DNA from: Bacteroidota bacterium
Lineage (GTDB): Bacteria; Bacteroidota; Bacteroidia; Bacteroidales; Lentimicrobiaceae
Length of the DNA stretch: 64,000 nucleotides
Assembly: GCA_009773515.1 (NCBI GenBank)
Contig: WSXX01000002.1
Span: 62,001 to 126,000, forward strand
Reading direction: 5' to 3'
The notes under the pieces: generated by a model
Databases searched by the model: none
What the model was told of the DNA's origin: nothing
Seen by the model: only the letters and a program-made list of their open reading frames with translations
Made by a program: the position numbers and the translations under genes
Shown: positions 50,111-60,317 of the stretch, piece after piece
Layout: each line of letters opens with the position of its first letter
Numbering within the stretch: position 1 is the first letter of the stretch

Positions 50111-52960
50111 TTACAACTTCACCGAATTCCCGTCTTTATCAATCAAAACCGGAATTCCAAGTCCTGCTTCTTTTAATCTTTCAAACTGGGTGCGGGCATC
50201 GCCAACCACAACATATACCATTTTGTCGGCACGTATGTATTTGTCGTAGATTGTTTTGGCTTCTTCAAGGCTGATTTTGCCAGCAATCTTTTCTTCCTGC
50301 TTCACATAATCAACCGGAAGGTCGTAGGTGCTGATTTCGCTCAACATTCCCATAAGGCTGTTGATGGTTTCAAATTTGCCGGCGTTTGAGCGGATCATTG
50401 CATTGCGCGTGGTTTCCAGATCTTCAGCCGAATACTCTTTGCCATAAGCGGTAAGAATTTCATCAAACAACCTGACAGATTCAAGTGTAAACATTGACTG
50501 CACACTTGAACTGGCAATAAATGGCCCCGCTACCGCACGTGGCATAAAAAAGGAATATGCGCCGTAGGTGTAGCCTTTTTCGAGACGAAGGATGCTGAAT
50601 AATTTTGAACCAGAACCATCGCCAAGTTTATAATTGACAAATGAAGCCGGGAAAAAATCGGGATGGTTACGCGGTATTGCAAGCGAACCAGCCATTATTA
50701 CCGACTGTTTTGCATCAGGAATATCAACAAAATAGAGTCGGGTAGCAGAGGTCTCCTTAGGAAATTCATATTCAGGAAAAACAACATCAATGCTTTTCCA
50801 TTTTTCAGCAAGCATTTTCATTGATTCTACCGCACGCTCTTGTTTGATATCGCCGGCTATATGCACCGAAGCAACGGAAGGAGAAAATGCAGTTTTGTAA
50901 AATGCTTTCAGGTCGTCTATGGTAATTGCATTTACCGATGCTTCATCACCGGTAATCGGGCGACTAAGGATGTGGTCGTTGCCATAAATTATTTTATAGA
51001 AAACGTTTCCTGCAATGGCATTTGGATTTGCATCGCGCTGAGCAATGGTACCAAGGGTAGCTTGCCGGATGCGTTCAAATTCAACTGCATCCCAGCGTGG
51101 CTCAAGCAGAATTTCTTCAACCAATGCCTTAACGGCATCATAATTCCGGGCGAGACAGTTTGCTGAAATATTGATAAACTCAGAAGATGCGCTCACATTA
51201 ACTGAAGCACCCAGCTGACCAATTGCTTCCTCAAGTTCTTCGGGTGTGCGTTTGGCAGTACCTTCCATCAGCATTTCTGACAAAAGACGCGCAACACCGG
51301 GCTTTGCAGGATTATCCAGCAATTGACCGCCTTTTAAGCGGATGCTGAATTGTACGAGCGGAAGTTCGGTGCTTTCAATGCCATAAACCTGCATTCCGTT
51401 TGCAAACTTGTGGGTATAGATTTGCGGAGAATTCAGCAGCGGTTCTGCACCAAGTGGAGGTTCAATGCTACGATCAATCGCACTCGGTGTGCGTGGATAT
51501 GTTTCGTCAGCTTCTTCAATACCTTCAGCCTGTGAACCAGTTTCTTCTATCGATTCTTCAATTATTTCAGCTTTTAAGGAACCGGTAAGTGCAAGCTCAG
51601 GTTTTCCTTTCGGGACAAAACTGGTAGCCAGGAAATTCGCATTTTTCAGATACTTTTCGTAAACACGCATTATATCCGCACGGGTAACGGCGTTCAGCAA
51701 ACGCACATCGTCCATCATTCGCGATGGTTCACCACCAAAAACATTGGCTTGCGAAAGCTGGAAAGATTTGCCCAGAAGACTGGAAATGCTGTTGTAAAAC
51801 GATGTTTCACGAAGATTTTTTATCCTTTGCAGGTCGCTGTCGTTGAATCCGTTCAGTTCAAATTGCCTGAAACCTTCATTGATTGCAGCCTGTACATCGT
51901 TCAGGTTAACCCCTTCGAAAGCCCTCACACCAATATGAAATTTACCGGCAAGTTCCATCGGATTGTTGTAAACCGAAATTCTGGGAGCCAGTTTGCGTTT
52001 TTCAACAATCTCTTTGTAAAGCGGAGCTTTTTTGCCATCGGCAAGCAAATCTGCAAGAATTTCCAGCGCATATGAATCCGGGTGATAATTCTCCACAGAA
52101 GGATAAATTACAGTCAGTTCCGGTAAACGGGCGAAATTATCCTCATGGTAAAAGATTTTCGATTCAGTAAGCTTCGCCGGCATTGGCTTGAAGGCTTCCG
52201 GTTTTTTGCGTGGTTTAAATTCGCCGAAATATTTATTGATCAGGGTTTTTACCTCTTCAGGATTAAAATCACCGGCAATAACCATGGTGGCATTGTTCAC
52301 GCCATAATAATTGTCGTAAAATTCGCGCACATCGTCGAGGGTAGCTGCTTTGATATCGTCCATTGAACCGATAACCTGCCATGAATAAGGATGGCCATCA
52401 CCGTAAAGGTTTTTATCAATCACATAACCGGTGTGTCCATAAGGCTGGTTGTCAACCCTTTGCCTTTTTTCGTTTATCACGATGTCCTTTTCGCGTTCCA
52501 GCGCAAGCTGGGTAACGGTGTTGATGAGAAAACCCATACGGTCGCTTTCCATCCAGAGGATTTTTTCGAGGGCATCGTTGGGCACAACTTCATAATAGAC
52601 GGTTCCATCGTTCCAGGTTCCGCCATTAAAAGTTCCGCCGAGGTCATCAATTTTCCTGAAAAACTCACCTTTACCTACGTTTTCAGAGTTCTGGAACAAC
52701 ATATGTTCGAAGAAATGTGCAAAGCCGGTTTTGCCGGTTTTTTCGCGACTGGAACCCACGTGATAAAGAATGGCCACCGAAACGATAGGATCGGAATGAT
52801 CCTGATGCAACACGATTTCGAGGCCGTTTTCAAGTTTGTATTTTTCATATTCCACTTTAAAGCTGCTGCCAGCAACATTCTGGGCGTTGGCTAAAGGGAG
52901 TCCTGTTAAAGCAAGGCTTGCTAATAATGTCATAGACAAGTGTTTGAGTAATAATTTCAT
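50111..52960 (-). CDS. M16 family (insulinase/pitrilysin-like) two-domain metalloprotease
   Basis: This 949-residue periplasmic protease has a signal peptide (1-27, ending NAQ). The active N-terminal domain carries the inverted zinc motif HxxEH (H82, E85, H86 in FAHFFEHMLF) with a downstream Glu in EKDIVINEKRQ. The second half (about 500-949) repeats the fold without the zinc motif, as in pitrilysin-type enzymes with one active and one inactive half. It probably degrades peptides in the periplasm. A 56-base gap separates it from the arginine deiminase gene upstream on the same strand. Confidence 0.94.
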   Translation of the reverse strand: MKLLLKHLSMTLLASLALTGLPLANAQNVAGSSFKVEYEKYKLENGLEIVLHQDHSDPIVSVAILYHVGSSREKTGKTGFAHFFEHMLFQNSENVGKGEFFRKIDDLGGTFNGGTWNDGTVYYEVVPNDALEKILWMESDRMGFLINTVTQLALEREKDIVINEKRQRVDNQPYGHTGYVIDKNLYGDGHPYSWQVIGSMDDIKAATLDDVREFYDNYYGVNNATMVIAGDFNPEEVKTLINKYFGEFKPRKKPEAFKPMPAKLTESKIFYHEDNFARLPELTVIYPSVENYHPDSYALEILADLLADGKKAPLYKEIVEKRKLAPRISVYNNPMELAGKFHIGVRAFEGVNLNDVQAAINEGFRQFELNGFNDSDLQRIKNLRETSFYNSISSLLGKSFQLSQANVFGGEPSRMMDDVRLLNAVTRADIMRVYEKYLKNANFLATSFVPKGKPELALTGSLKAEIIEESIEETGSQAEGIEEADETYPRTPSAIDRSIEPPLGAEPLLNSPQIYTHKFANGMQVYGIESTELPLVQFSIRLKGGQLLDNPAKPGVARLLSEMLMEGTAKRTPEELEEAIGQLGASVNVSASSEFINISANCLARNYDAVKALVEEILLEPRWDAVEFERIRQATLGTIAQRDANPNAIAGNVFYKIIYGNDHILSRPITGDEASVNAITIDDLKAFYKTAFSPSVASVHIAGDIKQERAVESMKMLAEKWKSIDVVFPEYEFPKETSATRLYFVDIPDAKQSVIMAGSLAIPRNHPDFFPASFVNYKLGDGSGSKLFSILRLEKGYTYGAYSFFMPRAVAGPFIASSSVQSMFTLESVRLFDEILTAYGKEYSAEDLETTRNAMIRSNAGKFETINSLMGMLSEISTYDLPVDYVKQEEKIAGKISLEEAKTIYDKYIRADKMVYVVVGDARTQFERLKEAGLGIPVLIDKDGNSVKL

Positions 52961-53016
52961 ACTGAGATTATAATGAGGGTTAATGAAAATGGTTCAATCT
53001 TTTCAGCTTCCTTTGA

Positions 53017-54273
53017 TTACCAATCTACTGCTGCTCTCCGCACCGGCATTGTCATGCAGCGGCAACCTCCGCCTCCGCGCGAAAGTTCGGTTCCGTCAAT
53101 GGCAATTACACATTTATCGTGTGCGTTAATGTCGGCCTTGCCGTTTATCACATCTTTTGCACGCAAAATTGAGAATCCATGGTTATTCATCTCCTGAAGC
53201 GTATTCTCATTGCGCCCGTAGCCCAGCACTTTTCCAGGACTTATGGCGAAGAAGTTTGCTCCGCTGTGCCATTGCTCTCTTTCCTGTGAAATTACATCAC
53301 GGGAACCCCCGCAGTTGATGGTTTCCAGTTCCATTCCAAGTCCACGCAGCGCAGTAATAATATTTTGTTCTTCCACAATTTTCACTTTGCCATTGTCGAT
53401 GGTGATGTGAATGGTGAGAAACCGGCTCGAATGCATAATCAGCGGTTCGTAAATCATACATTTATCCTTATCCAGAAAGGTAAAAACCATATCGAGGTGG
53501 ATAAATGATTCGGGCTCGTAAGGCAATTCCTGAACAATGATATGTTTGGTTTTACGCTCTTTTTTATAATAATCAATCAGGAAGTCGATAGATTTGGGCG
53601 AAGTCCGTAAACCGGTTCCAACCATGATGATATCTTCACGGGCAATTAAAAAATCGCCGCCTTCAAAGCTAAAGTCTTTGCAAAGATGACGACTTGAAAG
53701 CGGGTTTACAGTCTGTGCCACGAAGTTGGGATGGTAATCGAAAATAGCTTCCATTATCATTGATTCGCGGTCGCGCACCCGGCTGGCCATTTTGCTGATA
53801 AACACCTGATTACCGATTGATATGGATGCATCGCGGGTAAAAAAGAAATTGTGCAGCGGATCAAGCTCATATCTTTCTTTGCTCAGGAAGCTTGATAGAT
53901 TGTCGCGTTTAAGTTCGACGCCCTCAATCATGGCGGTGGCAAGCAAGCCCGGCTCCATATCAAGCAGTTCGTCACGCAGTCCTTCCACCCTTTCATGATC
54001 AACAATGCGGTGAATCAAGCCTGATTTAACCTTATCGTTTTTAAGAATCTCAAACAATAAATCTTTAACCTGGAAAGTCCGGGTTACCTTTTCGAGCACT
54101 TTGCTGAACTGATTATACTCTGACCCGGCCACGCTCAGATTCAGAATGTCGCTGTAAAGCGCCTTCTGCACCATATTGGGGGTCATGTTTTCTACCTCAC
54201 TTCCGGGGGTGTGAATCACCACACCCTCAAGCACACCAATTTCCGAATTGATATCAATTGCAACTTGCTCCAT
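53017..54273 (-). CDS. arcA: Arginine deiminase
   Basis: This protein has 418 residues from ATG 54273 (MEQVAIDINSEIG), preceded by AGGAAG, a rare clear ribosome-binding site here. It hydrolyses arginine to citrulline and ammonia. Guanidino-modifying motifs are present: FTRDASISIGNQVFIS, EGGDFLI, HLDMVFTFLD and the catalytic Cys in GGGGCRCMTMPVRR near the end. It starts five bases past the queG stop, so both are cotranscribed. No carbamate kinase or ornithine carbamoyltransferase gene is nearby, so the full ADI pathway is not evident. Confidence 0.93.
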   Translation of the reverse strand: MEQVAIDINSEIGVLEGVVIHTPGSEVENMTPNMVQKALYSDILNLSVAGSEYNQFSKVLEKVTRTFQVKDLLFEILKNDKVKSGLIHRIVDHERVEGLRDELLDMEPGLLATAMIEGVELKRDNLSSFLSKERYELDPLHNFFFTRDASISIGNQVFISKMASRVRDRESMIMEAIFDYHPNFVAQTVNPLSSRHLCKDFSFEGGDFLIAREDIIMVGTGLRTSPKSIDFLIDYYKKERKTKHIIVQELPYEPESFIHLDMVFTFLDKDKCMIYEPLIMHSSRFLTIHITIDNGKVKIVEEQNIITALRGLGMELETINCGGSRDVISQEREQWHSGANFFAISPGKVLGYGRNENTLQEMNNHGFSILRAKDVINGKADINAHDKCVIAIDGTELSRGGGGCRCMTMPVRRAAVDW

Positions 54274-54277
54274 AATA

Positions 54278-55219
54278 CTACTTCCTGTCAACAGATTGGT
54301 TTGCAAAGGTAATATTGTTTTTCAGTTTGGTGAAACCGGCTCTTTTTAAAGCTGATTTTCCAAAAACCAGCCTGAAAACAGGTTCTTCGAGGGCATCCCA
54401 GTTTTCACGACTCCATTCGATCCACTCACCTGAAGGTTCAAACCGCGGCTGATTGTGCTGTAGTGATTTCCGGTTCCAGGGACAAACATCCTGACAAATA
54501 TCACAACCAAAAACCCATGATTCCATTGATCCTTTGAAAGATTCCGGTATTTCATCTTTCAGTTCTATGGTAAGGTAGGAAATGCAGCGTGAGGCATCAA
54601 GTTGCCGTGGTCCGGTAATGGCTCCGGTCGGGCAGGCATCGATACAGCGGGTACAGTCGCCGCAGTAATTTCCTCCGAAAGGAGCATCGTATTCAAGCTC
54701 AAGATCGGTGATAATTTCAGCGATAAAGAAAAAAGATCCGTTTCGCCGGGTAATCATCATGGTATTTTTTCCAATCCAACCCAGCCCTGAATTAACAGCC
54801 CAGGCACGATCAAGCACAGGCGCCGAATCTGTAAAAACACGGTAATTGATGTTTCCGGCTTCTGATTTCAGCGATTCAGCCAATGTAAACAACATGTCCT
54901 TTATCACCGTATGATAATCTTCGCCCCAGGCATATTTCGAAACCTTGTTTGGAGAAGTGTAGTCGAAAGCTGAACCCGGGAAATAATTAACTATAAGTGA
55001 AATAACCGATTTCGCGCCATCAACCAACAAACGGGGATCCAATCGCTTGTCGAAGTAATTTTCCATGTAAGCCATTTTCCCGTGGCGCTGCTCTTTCAGC
55101 CATTTTTCGAGGCGGGGGGCTTCCTCATCCAAAATCCGGGCTTTGCTGATGCCACAAAAAGAAAATCCAAGCGCAGAAGCCCTTTCCTTGACAAAAGCTG
55201 AAAGTGAAGCTTGATTCAT
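54278..55219 (-). CDS. queG: Epoxyqueuosine reductase QueG
   Basis: This 313-residue cobalamin- and Fe-S-dependent enzyme performs the last step of queuosine synthesis on tRNA. Two 4Fe-4S motifs are visible: CGDCTRCIDACPTGAI near residue 190 and CDICQDVCPWNRK near residue 240. The N-terminal region has KERASALGFSFCGIS, and a SYFPG-like VNYFPGSAFDY. queD, an early step of the same pathway, also lies in this window but is 13 kb away in another operon. arcA follows on the same transcript. Confidence 0.95.
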   Translation of the reverse strand: MNQASLSAFVKERASALGFSFCGISKARILDEEAPRLEKWLKEQRHGKMAYMENYFDKRLDPRLLVDGAKSVISLIVNYFPGSAFDYTSPNKVSKYAWGEDYHTVIKDMLFTLAESLKSEAGNINYRVFTDSAPVLDRAWAVNSGLGWIGKNTMMITRRNGSFFFIAEIITDLELEYDAPFGGNYCGDCTRCIDACPTGAITGPRQLDASRCISYLTIELKDEIPESFKGSMESWVFGCDICQDVCPWNRKSLQHNQPRFEPSGEWIEWSRENWDALEEPVFRLVFGKSALKRAGFTKLKNNITFANQSVDRK

Positions 55220-55270
55220 AACCTGGTTTTCAGATAATGTTGTACTTTAAATCCGCACACATGCTGTTGT

Positions 55271-55350
55271 TTCATGATTGTCAGGGCTTGACTTGACATT
55301 TTGTAATTTTCGCAAAGTGCTTGTTTTCAATTAGTCAAACCCTGACTTGC
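55271..55350 (+). repeat. 75-80 nt inverted-end repeat, copy D
   Basis: Left end GTCAGGGCTTGACT and right end AGTCAAACCCTGAC are inverted repeats with a single mismatch, the best-paired copy. The core GCAAAGTGCTTGTTTTCAAT matches the other copies. It lies in the gap between the queG start and the ruvB end, both minus-strand genes. Confidence 0.85.
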
Positions 55351-55422
55351 AAATCTTAGATTGCACTAATTAATCGCATAAAATGCTATCAATCAGTTAA
55401 TCAGCAAAAATAAGCAATTGTT

Positions 55423-56445
55423 TTAAAATAACTCCGGTTGGCTGCCTGGTTTGATTTTGCCAAGATGTGAATATGCCATTGGCGTAACTTCCCTGCCACG
55501 GGGCGTGCGCATCAGATAACCTTCCTGAATAAGAAAAGGTTCGTAAACTTCTTCAATGGTTCCGCTATCCTCGCCAACAGCAGTCGCAATGGTGGTAAGA
55601 CCAACAGGTCCACCACGGAATTTATCAATTATGGTGGTCAGTATTTTGTTGTCCATTTCGTCGAGACCATTCTTATCGACCTGCAAAGCGGCAAGGGCAA
55701 ACTGAGAAATAGCCAGATCAATAGAACCATTGCCTTTGATTTGTGCAAAATCTCTTACCCGCCTGAGCAGTAAGTTTGCAATACGCGGGGTTCCGCGGCT
55801 GCGACGGGCAATTTCTGCTGCTGCATCCGAAGTAATTGCAACCTTCAAAATTCCGCATGAGCGATGGATGATTCGTTCGAGAGTAGCGGCATCGTAATAA
55901 GAAAGGCGGGCATTTATCCCGAACCTGCTGCGCAACGGTGCGGTTAGCAAGCCCGAGCGGGTAGTGGCGCCAATCAGTGTAAACGGACTTAAAGCAATCT
56001 GCACACTTCGTGCATTGGGGCCGGTTTCGATCATGATGTCGATGCGATAATCCTCCATGGCGGAATACAAATACTCCTCAACCACAGGGCTTAACCGGTG
56101 GATTTCATCGATAAAAAGAACATCGTTAGGCTCAAGGTTGGTCAGCAGTCCGGCAAGATCGCCGGGTTTATCGAGTACAGGCCCTGAAGTAATCCGGATA
56201 TTCACACCGAGTTCGTTGGCAATAATATGCGAGAGTGTTGTTTTACCTAATCCCGGAGGGCCGTGAAGCAACACATGATCAAGCGATTCGCCGCGTAATC
56301 TTGCAGCCTGTACAAATACCCTCAGATTTTCAATAACACCGGGTTGTCCCGAAAAGTCTTCAAAATCGCCGGGACGCAATACTTTTTCTATCTCCTTTTC
56401 GGCAGGAGTCAGATGTTCGGAAGTAGCATCGAGGTTGGTGTTCAT
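55423..56445 (-). CDS. ruvB: Holliday junction branch migration helicase RuvB
   Basis: The protein has 340 residues from ATG 56445; a TTG five codons earlier is less likely. It is an AAA+ motor that drives branch migration with RuvA. Walker [11 protein letters not shown], Walker B DEIHRLSP, sensor [10 protein letters not shown] and the arginine finger region in PLRSRFG are all present, and a C-terminal winged-helix ends [13 protein letters not shown]. ruvA and ruvC are not in the window. A 75-base repeat copy lies between it and queG. Confidence 0.97.
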   Translation of the reverse strand: MNTNLDATSEHLTPAEKEIEKVLRPGDFEDFSGQPGVIENLRVFVQAARLRGESLDHVLLHGPPGLGKTTLSHIIANELGVNIRITSGPVLDKPGDLAGLLTNLEPNDVLFIDEIHRLSPVVEEYLYSAMEDYRIDIMIETGPNARSVQIALSPFTLIGATTRSGLLTAPLRSRFGINARLSYYDAATLERIIHRSCGILKVAITSDAAAEIARRSRGTPRIANLLLRRVRDFAQIKGNGSIDLAISQFALAALQVDKNGLDEMDNKILTTIIDKFRGGPVGLTTIATAVGEDSGTIEEVYEPFLIQEGYLMRTPRGREVTPMAYSHLGKIKPGSQPELF

Positions 56446-56538
56446 AGTGGAGTTTCGCAACAGGGCAAAGGTAATTAATTTCTTATCAGAAAGAATGGAG
56501 GTTTGTGCATCAGGGCAACTGATTTGCCCGACAGCAAC

Positions 56539-57162
56539 TTAAAAATTCATGAAAGTGCGGATTACGAGGTAAATGCCGAAAATTACCAGAAGTATTCCAA
56601 CGGCATGATTTACCATGATCAGAACTTTAGGCCGAAGATAGCGTTTAAGGCGACTTGCAACGATTACTTTAGCGACATCGGTGGTAAAAATGGTAAAAAG
56701 TGTTCCTGCGAAAAAAGCCAATGTCGATTTTGTATCGGCTCCATGACTTGCACTTACGGTAACCATAACAGAAACCCAGAAGATCCAGACAAAAGGGTTG
56801 GCAAAATTCAGGAAAAACCCTTTAAAAATGTAAGTCAGAATGCCAGGTTGTTTTACTTCAAGCAGGGTGTTATCTTCGCTAACATGAACTTTCCTCAAAA
56901 AAGTGACCACTCCGAAAACCACCAGAATTATACCACCGATTATCCCGAACATAAGGTAATTACGCTCAGTTCCGAAAACCTGAACAGCTCCCAGGTAACA
57001 AAGCATTACCAGAGCCAGATCGCTCAGAAAAATACCGCCTGCAAGCATCATCCCCCTGTTCATACCCCTGTGAATACTGGTCTGAATCAGCGAAAACATA
57101 GCCGGGCCGAGCATGATTGCCAGCGTAAACCCAAGAATTATGCCTTCTAAAAAGGGATGCAT
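56539..57162 (-). CDS. LysE/RhtB family transporter
   Basis: This 207-residue membrane protein has six transmembrane helices and the LysE-type opening LEGIILGFTLAIMLGPAMFSLIQTSIHRG, with GxxxGPA in helix 1. A second family motif, LNFANPFVWIFWVSV (N-P in the third helix), is present. LysE/RhtB members export amino acids such as lysine, threonine or homoserine; the substrate cannot be told. It lies upstream of ruvB by 93 bases, transcribed in the same direction. Confidence 0.87.
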   Translation of the reverse strand: MHPFLEGIILGFTLAIMLGPAMFSLIQTSIHRGMNRGMMLAGGIFLSDLALVMLCYLGAVQVFGTERNYLMFGIIGGIILVVFGVVTFLRKVHVSEDNTLLEVKQPGILTYIFKGFFLNFANPFVWIFWVSVMVTVSASHGADTKSTLAFFAGTLFTIFTTDVAKVIVASRLKRYLRPKVLIMVNHAVGILLVIFGIYLVIRTFMNF

Positions 57163-57358
57163 AATGAAGTGAAAAGTTTAATTTCTGATTTAAAATTTAA
57201 TACGTCTGTACACCTGATTTCAGGAGAAAAAAATCCGGAAAGTCAACCTGAATATTAGCACCGGCTATTAAGTGCCCGAAAAAGATTTTCCAGGTTCCTT
57301 AAACCGGATTCAGCTGTTTTTCAGCCCGAAATGCGATATCGCAGGTTAATGACCTAAA

Positions 57359-58912
57359 CTATTTTTTTCGGTGATTATTGTCAAGAAACTGCTCCCATTG
57401 GGTAAGTTTTTCATTCTTTATCACCCTTGGGAATTTATTTTGTCCGCCCTCTTTACCCATTTGTTTCATATAGTCGTAAAACAACGGGAGTGGCAGAACT
57501 TCAACCATTACATCTCTTATTGCAGCGATGCGTTCAACCCTGTAGTCATCGTTCAGGTCTTTCAGATTCTGGTCAATCCGTTCGCGTATGGCTGAAATAT
57601 CGAGACCGGATATTTCGCTGTTGACACCCAGATACCATTTATGAGCAAACATGCTTTCGTGCCTTATACCTGCCACCGTAAATTCGGGGAAGGATATATT
57701 CATCTGTTCTTCAACCAGTTGAACAGCTCTGTTCATATTCTCCTGTGAAAGATGCTCACCGCAAAGATTCAGAAAATGTTTGGTACGACCTGTGATAACA
57801 ATTTCTGATAATGCTTTTGATGTAAATTTAATGGTATCTCCGATCAGATACCGCCAGGCTCCGGCACATGACGAAATCAGCAATGCGTATTCCTTGCCTT
57901 CTTCAACCTGATCAATGGTAAGTGTTTCAGCATCGGGAAGATAGTGTCCTTCTGAATCAAAGTTTTTGTCGTTAAACGGAATAAATTCAAAAAAAAGTCC
58001 GTTGTCGAGCACCAGCTGCATAGAGTTGGTGTTTGGGCGGCTCTGGTAAGCAATAAAACCTTCAGATGCAAGGTAGGTTTCGATGTAGGTTATGGGTTTT
58101 GCAAGCAGTTTTTCAAAGGTCTTCACGTAAGGAGTAAACGAAACACCGCCATGAACATATATGGAGAGATTGGGCCATATATCGTGAATGGTTTTTACGT
58201 TGTAATGTTTGATGATGCGCTCCATAAGAATCTGCAGCCATGCTGGAACCCCAACAATAACACCAATATCCCAGTTTCTGGCATTTTTAACAATTTCATC
58301 AAGCTTTGTCGTCCAGTCGCGTTCTTTCGAAATGCGCTTGCCCGGTTTATAAAAATGCTGAAACCAAAAAGGTATATTTCCGGTGGTGATGCCTGAAAGG
58401 TCGCCTTCGTAATAGGTACCGTTAAAATGAAGGTGGGTGCTTCCTCCGAGCATGAGTATGCCGCGCTCGAAAAAATCATGGGGGAAATCATATCTGGCCA
58501 ACGAAAAAATCTGCCGTATGCTGGTTCTTTTGATGGCTTTAAGCATATCTGCCGTTACCGGGATGTACTTGCTTGAAGCTTCACTTGTTCCTGAACTCAG
58601 CGCAAAATACTTTACTTTTCCCGGCCAGCTTACAAAAGCTTCGCCATTAAGTGTGCGGTACCACCATTTCTGGTGAATGGCATTGTAGTCGTGAAGGGGA
58701 ACTTTCTTACGAAATGCTGTAACAAAATCCTTCTGCCTCAACATGTTGCTGAATTCATAGGCCTCCCCTAATGAGGTGTACTGAGCCTCACGAAGAAGTT
58801 TTTTCAGCGTCGCCTTCTGCTGTTTTTCGGGCGTTTGCCTCCTTATTTTTTCGAAAGGTATTATACTGGGAAACTCAATTGCACTCTTGATGATAGATCC
58901 AAGGATTGGCAT
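57359..58912 (-). CDS. GH3-type acyl-adenylating enzyme
   Basis: This 517-residue protein matches the GH3 auxin-responsive promoter family (not to be confused with glycoside hydrolase family 3). Motifs: LSSGTSEASSKYIPVT (ATP-binding), YLASEGFIAYQSRPN, SSCAGAWRYLIGDTIKFTS and KHFLNLCGEHLSQENM. In plants GH3 enzymes conjugate amino acids to jasmonate or auxin; bacterial homologs of this length are common in Bacteroidota but their substrate is unknown. A conserved C-terminal domain with GGQNKFPRV is present. The gene stands alone. Confidence 0.88.
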   Translation of the reverse strand: MPILGSIIKSAIEFPSIIPFEKIRRQTPEKQQKATLKKLLREAQYTSLGEAYEFSNMLRQKDFVTAFRKKVPLHDYNAIHQKWWYRTLNGEAFVSWPGKVKYFALSSGTSEASSKYIPVTADMLKAIKRTSIRQIFSLARYDFPHDFFERGILMLGGSTHLHFNGTYYEGDLSGITTGNIPFWFQHFYKPGKRISKERDWTTKLDEIVKNARNWDIGVIVGVPAWLQILMERIIKHYNVKTIHDIWPNLSIYVHGGVSFTPYVKTFEKLLAKPITYIETYLASEGFIAYQSRPNTNSMQLVLDNGLFFEFIPFNDKNFDSEGHYLPDAETLTIDQVEEGKEYALLISSCAGAWRYLIGDTIKFTSKALSEIVITGRTKHFLNLCGEHLSQENMNRAVQLVEEQMNISFPEFTVAGIRHESMFAHKWYLGVNSEISGLDISAIRERIDQNLKDLNDDYRVERIAAIRDVMVEVLPLPLFYDYMKQMGKEGGQNKFPRVIKNEKLTQWEQFLDNNHRKK

Positions 58913-59034
58913 TGGTTTTATGTTTAATTTATTGATCGTATATCAGCGGTAAAAATAATGAAATTTTAGTTTGTGACAGTTTAAGAATAATCCGGTCTCC
59001 CGAAATTTGCACTTTTACTCAATCTCCGAAACAA

Positions 59035-60144
59035 ATGATGGTAAAATTCACTATGTTTGTTTTAAAATCAATCTATATGGCAACTTCATCAGGATTCAGG
59101 AAATTTCTACGAATTGTTTTATTCTTTATTGCAGCAGCTCTTCTGTTTGTCGCCGGGTTTCTGTCCTGGCAAACCATCAGGGAGTTTGATCCCGAACCGG
59201 TTATCGCGATACCCGTTACCGGACAGGCTACTTTCGTTCCCGATACATTAACGGCAAGTATTTATAACATTGGTTATTGCGGACTAGGGGCTGAAATGGA
59301 TTTCTTCTATGAAGGCGGAGAAATGGCCAGACCCGATGAAGTACTGCTGAATAAATATGAAAATGCTGTAATTGAACGTTTGAAGCAGTTTTCTCAAAAT
59401 GACTTTATCCTGCTTCAGGAAGTGGATACCCTGGCCAGAAGAAGCTGGTATTCAAATCAGTTGACAAAAATATCCTCTGGCTTCCCTGAATATAATATCT
59501 GGTTTGCTATAAATTACAAATCATGGGTTCCGATGCCGGTTACCAATCCTATGGGAAAGGTACGGGCCGGACTTGCAACCATGAGTGTTCATACACCAAC
59601 ACAGGTGGAGCGGGTGGCTTTTAATTCAGGATACTCATGGCCAATGAGCGTATTTATGTTAAAAAGGTGTTTTATGGTGAGTCGGTTTAAAACCAATTAC
59701 GGCAACGAATTTGTGCTGGTAAATACCCACAATTCAGCATTCAGCGATGCTGCCGAAATCCGGAAAACCGAACTGGCTCAGCTTAAAGAGCTCATGGAAA
59801 CCGAATATTCAAAAGGAAATTTCGTTTTGATCGGAGGGGACTGGAATCAGAATCCTCCGGACTTTGACACCACTTTACTTTTACCTCATTACCTGCCAAA
59901 AGTTATCGAACCACCGATTCCCGATGATTACCTTCCCGAAGGATGGCTTTATGCATTTGATCCTTTGCACAGCACAAACAGAAATGTGGAAATACCTTAC
60001 ACAGCAGGTATCACACAAACAACGCTGATCGACTTTTTTGTGACTTCGCCCAATATTGAACTTATATCGGTTAAAACAACAGACACAGGCTTTGCTGAAT
60101 CTGATCATCAGCCGGTTACGGTTAAAATAGTTTTGAGGAAATAG
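59035..60144 (+). CDS. Membrane-anchored endonuclease/exonuclease/phosphatase family protein
   Basis: The protein has up to 369 residues. An ATG at 59077 (MATSSGFRKFLRIVLFF) would place the transmembrane anchor nearer the start, while ATG 59035 gives 14 more residues; both are plausible. After the anchor (about 20-45), the EEP domain shows LTASIYNIGYCGLGAEMDFF, DFILLQEVDTL, NTHNSAF, GGDWNQNPPD and the final SDHQPVTV. These are the Mg-dependent hydrolase motifs of DNase I-like nucleases and phosphodiesterases. An envelope location with a phosphodiester substrate is inferred. Confidence 0.86.
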   Translation: MMVKFTMFVLKSIYMATSSGFRKFLRIVLFFIAAALLFVAGFLSWQTIREFDPEPVIAIPVTGQATFVPDTLTASIYNIGYCGLGAEMDFFYEGGEMARPDEVLLNKYENAVIERLKQFSQNDFILLQEVDTLARRSWYSNQLTKISSGFPEYNIWFAINYKSWVPMPVTNPMGKVRAGLATMSVHTPTQVERVAFNSGYSWPMSVFMLKRCFMVSRFKTNYGNEFVLVNTHNSAFSDAAEIRKTELAQLKELMETEYSKGNFVLIGGDWNQNPPDFDTTLLLPHYLPKVIEPPIPDDYLPEGWLYAFDPLHSTNRNVEIPYTAGITQTTLIDFFVTSPNIELISVKTTDTGFAESDHQPVTVKIVLRK

Positions 60145-60317
60145 AAATCTGTCTGTGATATGATTTTTCCCGGGAAAAATGCTTTCAGGCTATGTTGGGT
60201 CTGTTGGAAAGTATACAATATCATATTGACAGTACTCAACAAACTAAATTATGAAGTATGTACTTAATATTCATGATGTTATCTTATTTTTCCATGCACA
60301 CCTCAATGAACTGAAGA

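Noticed and set aside
56503-57150. A 215-codon plus-strand frame
   Set aside because: It is antisense to the LysE-type transporter, which has clear family motifs, and is rich in Lys, Asn, His and Gln.
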